Source: JAFDVL01 sp043775925
Lineage (GTDB): Bacteria > Acidobacteriota > Blastocatellia > RBC074
Length of the DNA: 20,965 nucleotides
Direction: 5' to 3'
Assembly (NCBI GenBank): GCA_043775925.1
Contig: JAYVRW010000166.1
Span: 1 to 20,965 of the forward strand
The notes below the pieces were generated by a model that did no database searches, was not told the origin of the DNA, and was given only the letters and a program-made list of their open reading frames with translations. The position numbers and the translations under genes were made by a program. Position 1 is the first letter of the stretch; each line of letters starts with the position of its first letter. Positions 1 through 6,572 of this stretch are shown piece by piece.

Positions 1-1076
1 ACGACTTCGATGTCGTGTAAATCCAATCCCATTCCGTCGCGCCAGAATTTAAGGGATTCGTCGAGTGAATTGACGGCGATGCCAAGATGATTAATTTTGA
101 CGGATAAGTTGGATGATGAGTCAGGCATATTTTTTGATGACGAAGAAATTATTTGTTCCGCGATGCTATACGGGTCATTTTTTTTGCTGGCAATTTCCTC
201 AGCGAAAAATTTGAGCTGTGACTGATCCAGTGATTTCAAAGCGCGTCGTAGCAGTTGTTCACGCAGGATTTCAAGTAAACGATGCTCGGCGATGGCAGTA
301 CGTTTGACATTATCAGTGGCGTGATCCAGCCAGTGAAGGCGATACTTTTCAATGGCTTCGACCAGCTTATCAAGTCCGCGATTTTCAGTGGCGACGGTGC
401 GGACAATCGGAGGTTGCCAACCATCTTCGCGCATCGTCATTTCCAACATTCCGAGCAATTCGCGCTCGGTTTGATCTACACCATCACGTTCGGCTTTGTT
501 GATGACGAAGATGTCGCCGATTTCCATGATTCCGGCTTTAATTGCCTGAATGCTGTCACCCATTCCAGGAACCAAAACGACTACACAGACATCAGCCGTT
601 TTCACAATATCAATTTCGTCTTGCCCCACGCCGACCGTTTCGACCAAAGTTCTATCGTATCCGGCAGCATCCAAAACCGCAACGGCATCAACAGTTGCGC
701 GGGATAATCCACCTAAGTTTCCCCGCGTCGCCATCGAACGAATGAAGACATTTGGGTCTGTCGCCAGCGTTTGCATCCGAATGCGATCACCCAGCAACGC
801 GCCGCCGGAAAACGGGCTGGAAGGGTCAACCGCAATAATCCCAACTGATTTTTCCAGCGCGCGATATTGCAATGCTAATTTATCTACGAGTGAAGATTTG
901 CCGGCTCCCGGCGCACCCGTAATTCCAATCGTGAGTCCTTTGCCCGTGTGCGGAAAAAGTTTTTTCAGCAGCGCAATCGAAGTCGGAACTTCATTTTCAA
1001 TATTCGTAATCGCTCGCGCCACCGAGCGCACGTCACGCTGGAGGATTCGTTCAAGTTGTAATGCTGATTGAGCCAT
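1..1076 (-). CDS. meaB-mce: MeaB (ArgK-type) GTPase fused to methylmalonyl-CoA epimerase, 3' end outside window
   Basis: Residues 1-316 are a complete MeaB, the G-protein chaperone that loads and protects the adenosylcobalamin cofactor of methylmalonyl-CoA mutase. Visible motifs are the P-loop GAPGAGKS (54-61), DPSSPFSGGALLGDR (84-98), ETVGVGQ (146-152) and NKAE (193-196). The domain ends with the family-typical DPYSIAEQI. With no stop codon, the frame continues at Met317 into a vicinal-oxygen-chelate epimerase start, KINHLGIAVNSLDESLKFW, where His330 is the expected metal ligand. The epimerase interconverts (R)- and (S)-methylmalonyl-CoA. 358 codons are visible and the rest lies left of the window. 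The start is fixed by an in-frame TAG at 1089-1091. No Shine-Dalgarno precedes either this ATG or Met317, so a separately started epimerase is not favoured. I checked the junction triplet by triplet. MeaB and epimerase are usually separate neighbouring genes. Confidence 0.9.
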   Translation of the reverse strand, partial: MAQSALQLERILQRDVRSVARAITNIENEVPTSIALLKKLFPHTGKGLTIGITGAPGAGKSSLVDKLALQYRALEKSVGIIAVDPSSPFSGGALLGDRIRMQTLATDPNVFIRSMATRGNLGGLSRATVDAVAVLDAAGYDRTLVETVGVGQDEIDIVKTADVCVVVLVPGMGDSIQAIKAGIMEIGDIFVINKAERDGVDQTERELLGMLEMTMREDGWQPPIVRTVATENRGLDKLVEAIEKYRLHWLDHATDNVKRTAIAEHRLLEILREQLLRRALKSLDQSQLKFFAEEIASKKNDPYSIAEQIISSSSKNMPDSSSNLSVKINHLGIAVNSLDESLKFWRDGMGLDLHDIEV

Positions 1077-1161
1077 TAAAAATGCAAGCTACTAATTTAT
1101 TACAGCGCGGAGCGGTGCAAGATACGCGACGGCTGAAACGGGGCGCCGAAAACAAACGACA

Positions 1162-1191
1162 ACTATAAACGGAATCGGGGGTAAATTCCAA
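1162..1191 (-). promoter_or_regulatory. candidate sigma-70 promoter for the meaB-mce gene
   Basis: On the minus strand, TTGGAA (1191-1186) and TATAGT (1167-1162) are separated by 18 bases. The -10 matches the consensus at five of six positions, the -35 at four. Transcription would begin near 1155, giving a leader of about 80 bases before the ATG at 1076. This is a by-eye match only. Confidence 0.35.
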
Positions 1192-1381
1192 CGATCAAAA
1201 TAATTAAAGCCGCCATAAAGTTGGCATTTCTCCATCATAACTTCAGGAAAACTTCAACGTATCTTCCGTTCTGTGCCCGAAAGGGATTTGAGAAGGCAGA
1301 GCGGAGTTAGGATTTTTGGATTTTTTTCAATCTCACACAATTTCCTGAATTTGACGACTAACCTCATCTTGGTTGTCATTT

Positions 1382-1416
1382 CCCCGAATAGTCGGGGTCG
1401 CGTATAAAGCGCGACC
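1382..1416. repeat. two abutting short hairpins upstream of the crotonase gene
   Basis: CCCCGA-ATAG-TCGGGG (1382-1397) is immediately followed, sharing two G residues, by GGTCGCG-TATAAAG-CGCGACC (1396-1416). Both stems are perfect, 6 and 7 bp. They lie 45 bases before the crotonase start, in the 384-base gap shared with the divergent MeaB gene. No T-run follows on either strand, so this does not look like an intrinsic terminator. It could be an operator, a leader structure or a REP-like repeat. Apart from this and the candidate MeaB promoter, I see nothing else recognisable between 1077 and 1460. Confidence 0.45.
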
Positions 1417-1460
1417 TCGACTTTTACTGCTTGCATGATCGTGATAACTTCACGATTGCT

Positions 1461-2228
1461 ATGAATACCTTTCAGCAAATTATTTACCATTCTGAAAACT
1501 CAATTGCGTTTATCACGCTCAATCGTCCTGAAAAACGAAATGCGCTGGGAGAGGTATTAATTCAGGAATTGAAGCAGGCGTTATTACTAGCCGAAGCTGA
1601 CACTGATGTCCTTGTCGTCGTGATTCGTGCTGCTGGCAAAGATTTTTGCGCGGGAGCTGACCTCGCTCAAATCGAAAAAATCTCACAGGCTTCAATTCTT
1701 GAAAACATTGAAGACGCTTCACAACTAGCCGATTTATTTTTGCAAATTCGTCGCCTTGGCAAACCCGTTATTGCGGCAGTTCACGGACGAGCTTTAGCGG
1801 GGGGAGCCGGACTGGCTTCGGCGTGTGATGTGATTGTAGCAGCTCGCACTGCGCAATTTGCCTACACCGAAACTCGCATCGGATTTGTTCCAGCGATAGT
1901 GTCAGTCATCGCACGTCGGAATGTGAGTGAAAAAATTGCGTTTGAATGGTTGACCAGCGCCCGCTCAATCAGCCCTGAAGAAGCCTTGCAGGCTGGGCTT
2001 ATTAATCGGATTTGCGATGAAAATAATTTGAATGAAGAAGTTGAAAAAATAGCTTCAGGGTATCTCAACGTCAGTGCTTCAGCCGTCGCCTTAACGAAAC
2101 GGCTGCTCTATCAAATTGATGCATTGAGCTTTGAGCAATCTATCAAAGCCGCAATTGATGTGAATGCTATCGCACGAATGACCGAAGATTGTCAGCAGGG
2201 AATTAGTAAGTTTTTGGTGAAGCCGTGA
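1461..2228 (+). CDS. enoyl-CoA hydratase/isomerase (crotonase) family protein, possibly methylglutaconyl-CoA hydratase
   Basis: A 255-residue protein of full crotonase length. The oxyanion-hole segments are GKDFCAGADL (59-68) and GRALAGGAGL (109-118). Glu137 in YTETRIGFVPA corresponds to rat enoyl-CoA hydratase Glu164. The position of the second catalytic glutamate (Glu144 in rat) is Gly117, as in several hydratase-like and LiuC-like members. The C-terminal pattern NAIARMTEDCQQGISKFL resembles LiuC, which hydrates 3-methylglutaconyl-CoA in leucine breakdown. That would fit the divergent MeaB-epimerase gene, but substrate assignment is inference. I chose ATG 1461 over an upstream TTG at 1431 because family proteins start near this point; neither has a clear Shine-Dalgarno. 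The last 26 bases overlap the convergent DUF3592 gene. Confidence 0.85.
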   Translation: MNTFQQIIYHSENSIAFITLNRPEKRNALGEVLIQELKQALLLAEADTDVLVVVIRAAGKDFCAGADLAQIEKISQASILENIEDASQLADLFLQIRRLGKPVIAAVHGRALAGGAGLASACDVIVAARTAQFAYTETRIGFVPAIVSVIARRNVSEKIAFEWLTSARSISPEEALQAGLINRICDENNLNEEVEKIASGYLNVSASAVALTKRLLYQIDALSFEQSIKAAIDVNAIARMTEDCQQGISKFLVKP

Positions 2229-2739
2229 GAGCTATCGCGGTAGGATGGACCGCCTGTTTCATCATTGTAAAGGCAGAAAAGAACGCGACGATGCCAAGGA
2301 TTAACGCGACGACATTAAGCAGGGAAGGCTTTTCCACTTCCAGACAACTGACGCCAGGATGGTTGGGATCGTAAAACACTTTGACTTCACGTCCGGTGGC
2401 GTATTGCTCCAGTTTGGTTTTTGCGGTTAGTCGGTCGAAATCCTCGAAAGCATCAAGGCTGATCGTCGTACCTTTGTATTCAGAGCTGTTGACAGAATAA
2501 GAATATTCTATTTTAGGAATGAATTTTGAAGTTGGACGTAAGGCGCTTTGCCCAATGATTTTATTATGCCAGCGCGAATCAGTAATCCGACCATTAACAC
2601 TAGGCCAGGTTTGATTGCCGAAAGAACGCACCAATCCCGGAGTCGCCCAGAAAAATAATCCGACTCCTGCCAGAATTAATCCGAGGGCAATCACAGGGAG
2701 CTGTGAAAAGCGAAACAGACTGATGAGGTTACTTGTCAT
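2203..2739 (-). CDS. DUF3592 domain membrane protein
   Basis: A 178-residue protein with an N-terminal membrane segment (about residues 14-33) and a second one near the C terminus (about 140-160, VVALILGIVAFFSAF). Between them is a predicted extracytoplasmic domain with DUF3592 hallmarks: WPSVNGRI, IEYSYSVNSSEYKG, an ATGREVKVFYDPNHP segment and a CLE motif. The function of DUF3592 proteins is unknown. The gene runs convergently to the crotonase gene and their coding ends overlap by 26 bp. No clear Shine-Dalgarno precedes the ATG. Confidence 0.8.
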   Translation of the reverse strand: MTSNLISLFRFSQLPVIALGLILAGVGLFFWATPGLVRSFGNQTWPSVNGRITDSRWHNKIIGQSALRPTSKFIPKIEYSYSVNSSEYKGTTISLDAFEDFDRLTAKTKLEQYATGREVKVFYDPNHPGVSCLEVEKPSLLNVVALILGIVAFFSAFTMMKQAVHPTAIALTASPKTY

Positions 2740-2985
2740 AAAACTATAGGGGGTAGCTTATTTCAGTTAACTATCGGGTTGTGAAAAATTCTTGAAGGAA
2801 GTGAGGTCTCCAGTTTCTTTCACCAGACCATTACTATTTATCCTGTCCATTTTTAAGGACATCCTTGGAAACTAAAAACTTCTAAAACTAATATTCGATG
2901 AAGTTAAGCTCAATGTACACGCCGAATAACATTTTTGCAAAAGAAAAAACGCAAATTTCGTAGTGCAATACTTTTGTAATACTAT

Positions 2986-4539
2986 ATGAGAGATTGGCTT
3001 ATTAAGCAGTCAGCAACCCTTATGAACTCCATCGAACCTGATATTAATCAAGATTTTCAAAATATTCGTGACAGCTTACAGCTCCCGTGTGATTTTTCTC
3101 CTGAGGTATTGGAGGCAGCAAATCAATTAGCGCAGCGGAATCCAGCGACTGCAAGTTTTGAAAATTTGCAGGCAACTCCTTTCATTACGATTGATCCTCC
3201 GACCAGTCTTGATCTGGATCAGGCGTATTGGGCAGATCGCTTGCCGTCCGGCTATCGCGTTCGTTATGCGATTGCCGATGTTGGATTTTGGATAGATCGT
3301 GGCAGCGATTTGGAACAGGAAGCGTGGCGACGCGGAAACACATATTACAGTCCTGATGTCAGGACTCCTTTATATCCAAACACCATCAGCGAAGGCGCGG
3401 CGAGCCTGCTCCCAAACCAAATTCGTCCCGCGATTGTTTTTGATTTTGAACTTGATCTGCATGGAGAAGTTGTTTCGGTAGGCATCGCTCGTTCGTTGGT
3501 GATGAGCCGCGCCAAACTTTCTTATCCAGATGTTAGCAAACATTTGGAGGCTGAGCGAATCGCTGCTGGCAGCGGTCATCTCGCCAATCAGGAATGGTCA
3601 TTATCACTAACATTATTGGAAGAAATTGGACGCAAACGACAACAATTAGAAGTCGAACGCCACGGCATTAGTTTACGAATTCCAGCACAACAGGTGGAAC
3701 GATGGGCGACGGCTTTGTATGGCTACCGACTCGCGTTTGAAGAATCAACGGAAGTCGAAGATTGGAATGCGCAGATTTCTTTGATGACCGGCATCAGCGC
3801 CGCGCAAGTGATGATTGCTCACGAAGTCGGATTGCTGCGGACGCTTGATCCGCCGCGTGATGATAAATTGCGAACACTGCACCTGGCGGCGCAGGCTTTG
3901 CACGTCAACTGGCCTGATGAAATGCGCTACGACGAATTTGTGCGGAGCTTGAATCCACACGATCCCATTGATTCCGTCATGCTTCAACAGGCGGCGCGAG
4001 TCAATGGCGGAGCGCGATATTTGATGTTTCAGGGGAAAGCTCCAAGGCATTCCGCCCACGCCGCGATTGCTTCGACGTATGCGCACGTCACCGCGCCGCT
4101 GCGCCGATTAGCAGATCGTTACGCGCTGGATTTATTAGTCGAATTGATGAACGGCAATCAACCTTCAGAAAGTTTGCTGGAAGCGCTTCAGCGGTTGCCA
4201 CAAGTAATGAGTGAATCGGAATCGCGGAGCCATAAACTTGAAACTGCTATCGTAGATTTTGCCGAAGCGCGATTGATGCAGGATCATCAGGGCGAGCAAT
4301 TTTCTGCGTTGGTCATTGGCTTACGCGAAGATTCCGTCGTCGTCCAAATTGCTGATCCACCGATGCGGACGAAACTTCCATTGAATGTTTTCGGGGATAA
4401 ATCTGAATCAGAGCTTTCACGCGATGGAGCTACACTTCGGATTAATGAACGAGAAATATTATTAGGGCAAACGCTATCACTGTCATTAGTCGAAGCTGAT
4501 TCAGCGACGCGAACTCTTAATTTTGCACTTGTGACGTGA
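2986..4539 (+). CDS. RNB-domain exoribonuclease (RNase II/R family, short form)
   Basis: A 517-residue protein whose core is the RNB catalytic domain of processive 3'-to-5' exoribonucleases. The metal-site signature is TIDPPTSLDLDQ, giving Asp70, Asp76 and Asp78 at the positions of E. coli RNase II Asp201, Asp207 and Asp209; the fourth position (Asp210) is Gln79. The conserved basic motif near the domain end is TAPLRRLADRYALDLL (about 366-382). The C-terminal ~80 residues look like a reduced S1-type beta domain. The usual N-terminal cold-shock domains appear missing or minimal, and the protein is shorter than E. coli RNase II. A similar DLDQ subfamily with short length occurs, as I recall, in actinobacteria. 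Met13 (ATG 3022) is an alternative start. The 246-base gap upstream shows AT-rich sequence but no confident promoter. Confidence 0.88.
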   Translation: MRDWLIKQSATLMNSIEPDINQDFQNIRDSLQLPCDFSPEVLEAANQLAQRNPATASFENLQATPFITIDPPTSLDLDQAYWADRLPSGYRVRYAIADVGFWIDRGSDLEQEAWRRGNTYYSPDVRTPLYPNTISEGAASLLPNQIRPAIVFDFELDLHGEVVSVGIARSLVMSRAKLSYPDVSKHLEAERIAAGSGHLANQEWSLSLTLLEEIGRKRQQLEVERHGISLRIPAQQVERWATALYGYRLAFEESTEVEDWNAQISLMTGISAAQVMIAHEVGLLRTLDPPRDDKLRTLHLAAQALHVNWPDEMRYDEFVRSLNPHDPIDSVMLQQAARVNGGARYLMFQGKAPRHSAHAAIASTYAHVTAPLRRLADRYALDLLVELMNGNQPSESLLEALQRLPQVMSESESRSHKLETAIVDFAEARLMQDHQGEQFSALVIGLREDSVVVQIADPPMRTKLPLNVFGDKSESELSRDGATLRINEREILLGQTLSLSLVEADSATRTLNFALVT

Positions 4540-4552
4540 CTTGAAAAATACT

Positions 4553-4637
4553 AACGCAAAGAGTCAAAGGGGCAAGGGATCAAAGTTCTGAAAATGAAAG
4601 TGTACCTTGTTCCTTTGACCCCTTGACCCTTTGCGTT
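4553..4637. repeat. long imperfect intergenic palindrome (AACGCAAAG family)
   Basis: The left arm starts AACGCAAAGAGTCAAAGGGG and the right arm ends with its near-complement CCCCTTGACCCTTTGCGTT. The arms contain repeated AAGGGGTCAA-like units, so they can pair in more than one register. The element fills the gap between the nuclease stop and the YqeY ribosome-binding site. No T-run follows it. Confidence 0.7.
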
Positions 4638-4673
4638 GAAAATATTCGTCGAAGAATTAATAAAGGAAAAAAT

Positions 4674-5123
4674 ATGACTCAAATAGAAAAAATTACGCAG
4701 GACATCACAACTGCCATGAAAGCCAGAGACGCGGAACGGCTGTCAGCATTGCGAATGGTCAAGACTGCGCTCAAGAACAAAGAAATTGATAAAATGGCTC
4801 CGCTTGATGAAGCCGAAGCAATCAAGATTTTGCAAAGCCTCGTCAAACAACGCCGCGACAGCATTGAGCAATTCACGAACGCCGGACGGCAGGAATTAGC
4901 CGACAAGGAAGCTTCCGAATTGAAAATTATTGAGGAGTATTTACCCGCCGCCGTGGACGAAGCTACGATTGCCAAATGTGTAGATGAAGCGATTGCCGAA
5001 ACTGGCGCGAATTCTCCACAGCAAATGGGCTTAGTAATGAAAGCGACGATGGCGAAATTGGTAGGACAAGCCGTAGACGGCAAAATTGTCAGCGGATTGG
5101 TGAAAGCTAAACTGGGGGCATAG
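4674..5123 (+). CDS. yqeY: GatB/YqeY domain protein
   Basis: A 149-residue protein matching the YqeY family along its whole length, which equals the C-terminal tail domain of GatB, the tRNA-binding subunit of the Asp/Glu-tRNA amidotransferase. Recognisable stretches are AMKARDAERLSALRMVKTALKNKEID near the N terminus, the LVKQRRDSIEQF helix, IIEEYLPA, and the C-terminal GLVMKATMAKLVGQAVDGKIV. The cellular role of stand-alone YqeY is not settled; binding of tRNA or another RNA is inferred from the family. ATG 4674 is preferred to an upstream start at 4623 because AAAGGA lies about seven bases before it and the homologous region begins there. The gene is commonly near rpsU in other bacteria; here it is flanked by palindromic repeats. 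Confidence 0.92.
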   Translation: MTQIEKITQDITTAMKARDAERLSALRMVKTALKNKEIDKMAPLDEAEAIKILQSLVKQRRDSIEQFTNAGRQELADKEASELKIIEEYLPAAVDEATIAKCVDEAIAETGANSPQQMGLVMKATMAKLVGQAVDGKIVSGLVKAKLGA

Positions 5124-5130
5124 AAAATAC

Positions 5131-5230
5131 TTAGACAGGATTGACAAGATTTTCTCAGGATTTACAGGTAGTACTTACGGCTAAAAATAATCCTGTTAAT
5201 CCTGCAACAAATCTTGTTAATCCTGTCTAA
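5131..5230. repeat. ACAGGATT-family intergenic palindrome, copy 1
   Basis: The left arm (5131-5168) is made of TTAGACAGGATT, ACAAGATT and CAGGATTTACAGG units. The right arm (5192-5230) carries their complements and ends AATCCTGTCTAA. The two arms agree over most of their length, with mismatches mainly at unit boundaries. A related copy lies at about 17010-17130. It separates yqeY from the next operon. Confidence 0.75.
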
Positions 5231-5320
5231 TTTATTTCTTTCTTGAATTGAGGCTGAACTCTTGCGCAGATTGTTTCGTAATCAATTTTGGAAGCAGTTA
5301 TTCACAAGGAGGATAGCAAT

Positions 5321-5500
5321 ATGTTCAGTTCTTTATTTTCAATTGGAGCCATCATCCTCGACATCCTGGCGATTTCGGATGTGATGAATTCACGGCGTGA
5401 CCTCACGACCAAAATCGTTTTACTTGTCTTGATTTTATTAATTCCATACGTCGGAGCCGGACTGTATCTGTTCGCGTTTCGAGACAAAGGATATTCGTGA
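5321..5500 (+). CDS. small PLDc_N-type membrane protein
   Basis: A 59-residue protein with two hydrophobic segments: FSIGAIILDILAISDVM and KIVLLVLILLIPYVGAGLYLFAF. This resembles the phospholipase D-nuclease N-terminal (PLDc_N) family, with its characteristic D-I start in helix one and lysine-led second helix ending P-x-x-G. No catalytic phospholipase domain is attached, and the function of such stand-alone proteins is unknown. A strong Shine-Dalgarno, AAGGAGG (5306-5312), sits eight bases before ATG 5321 and decides the start over an upstream TTG. The stop overlaps the GTG start of the next gene by four bases, so translation is probably coupled. Confidence 0.82.
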   Translation: MFSSLFSIGAIILDILAISDVMNSRRDLTTKIVLLVLILLIPYVGAGLYLFAFRDKGYS

Positions 5501-6027
5501 AAGAAAAATTCGTCACACGACGCGAAATGCTGAAAGCGACGGCTGCCGTTACGGTAGCCGTCCCCGCTTTCAGTCAGGTAAAACCCAAAGCTAAAGCGCA
5601 TCTTTTTTTCACGCCGCATGAATTTAAGCTGGTGGATGAATTGACGGAAATCATCATCCCCACCGACGAACATTCGCCGGGAGCGCGTGCCGCCAAGGTC
5701 GCTGCCTACATTGACGCGACCTTAGCCGAAGGCTTCACGAACGAACCGCGTACGCAATGGCGCACCGGATTAAAATTGGTTGATGCCCTCAGCCAGAAAA
5801 TGCACGGAAAATTATTCCTAAACGCCACTCCCGAACAACAAATAGCCGTAGTCGCTGCGATGGCGAAAAATGAACAAAATCCCAAGCTTCCCGAAGAGCA
5901 ATTTTTTGCTGAATTAAAACAACAAACAGCACGCGGATACTACACCTCAAAAATCGGCATCCATCAGGAAATGGAATACAAGGGAAATACTTATTTGAAG
6001 GAATATGTTGGTGAAGAAGTGAAATAA
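5497..6027 (+). CDS. gluconate 2-dehydrogenase subunit 3 family protein, Tat-exported
   Basis: A 176-residue protein beginning with a twin-arginine signal, TRREMLKATAAVTVAVPAF (residues 7-25). The mature part has features of the gluconate 2-dehydrogenase subunit 3 family: FFTPHEFKLVDELTEIIIPTDEHSPGARAA near its start and the C-terminal FFAELKQQTARGYYTSKIGIHQEMEYKGN. In known complexes this small subunit accompanies a flavin GMC dehydrogenase and often a cytochrome c, oxidising sugars or sugar acids in the periplasm. No GMC gene is adjacent here. The start is GTG at 5497, within the stop of the PLDc_N gene, with AAAGGA five bases upstream. The stop TAA shares its last base with the next ATG. 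Confidence 0.85.
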   Translation: MKEKFVTRREMLKATAAVTVAVPAFSQVKPKAKAHLFFTPHEFKLVDELTEIIIPTDEHSPGARAAKVAAYIDATLAEGFTNEPRTQWRTGLKLVDALSQKMHGKLFLNATPEQQIAVVAAMAKNEQNPKLPEEQFFAELKQQTARGYYTSKIGIHQEMEYKGNTYLKEYVGEEVK

Positions 6028-6434
6028 TGACCTACGGTTTTCATTTAATACCGATGCTGAAGAAGTTTTTCAGTCAAAAAGAAGATAGGTTGGGTAACTG
6101 GATTGGCGCGATAATCTTCTGCTTGATTATCGCAATTTTTATTGGCGCGTTCGCGAGCATTCACTATCAGCAAAGTAATAATATTGGGGCGCATCGAACT
6201 GTATTGATTGGTAAGATTCTTGAAAAACAAACTCAATTTCACGAGTCAGATACGGGATCATCAATTGATTGGAAAATCATAATTGAGGAAAAAAACGGCA
6301 ATCACGAAATTGTCTTTGTAGATGCGAAAACGTATTCTCAGGCACAGATTGGTTGGTGGTTCAAAAAAGTCGGTCTCAAATTTCAACTCGCTGAAAAAGA
6401 AATTGATGTAAACCCGGAAGCCGCTCAAAACTAG
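6027..6434 (+). CDS. unknown single-pass membrane protein
   Basis: A 135-residue protein I do not recognise. It has one strong membrane segment (about residues 29-47, IGAIIFCLIIAIFIGAFAS) followed by a domain of about 80 residues that looks beta-rich, containing VLIGKILEKQTQF, DWKIIIEEKNGNHEIVFVD and a WWFKKVGLKFQL segment. The layout resembles small DUF3592-like envelope proteins, but I cannot assign it. Its ATG overlaps the upstream TAA by one base, so it is coupled to the subunit 3-like gene. Met10 (ATG 6054) is an alternative start. Confidence 0.65.
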   Translation: MTYGFHLIPMLKKFFSQKEDRLGNWIGAIIFCLIIAIFIGAFASIHYQQSNNIGAHRTVLIGKILEKQTQFHESDTGSSIDWKIIIEEKNGNHEIVFVDAKTYSQAQIGWWFKKVGLKFQLAEKEIDVNPEAAQN

Positions 6435-6572
6435 GAAAATTTTATCAGTGAATTGAAAACTCAATCTATGCCGCCAACGGCGACCGACAATATAGCTAGG
6501 CGAGAATCGCTAGGAAGTGAAACGAATAAAAACCGTCGCTGTAGGTGACGAACAAACGTAGGAAAACAAAGA

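Noticed and set aside
282..707. A 141-codon plus-strand open frame
   Set aside because: It lies codon-for-codon antisense to the MeaB domain, whose motifs are unmistakable.
1254..1490. A 78-codon minus-strand open frame
   Set aside because: It crosses the hairpin pair and the crotonase start, and has no recognisable domain.
2897..2962. A 21-codon ATG frame upstream of the RNB nuclease
   Set aside because: No Shine-Dalgarno and low-complexity composition; likely chance.
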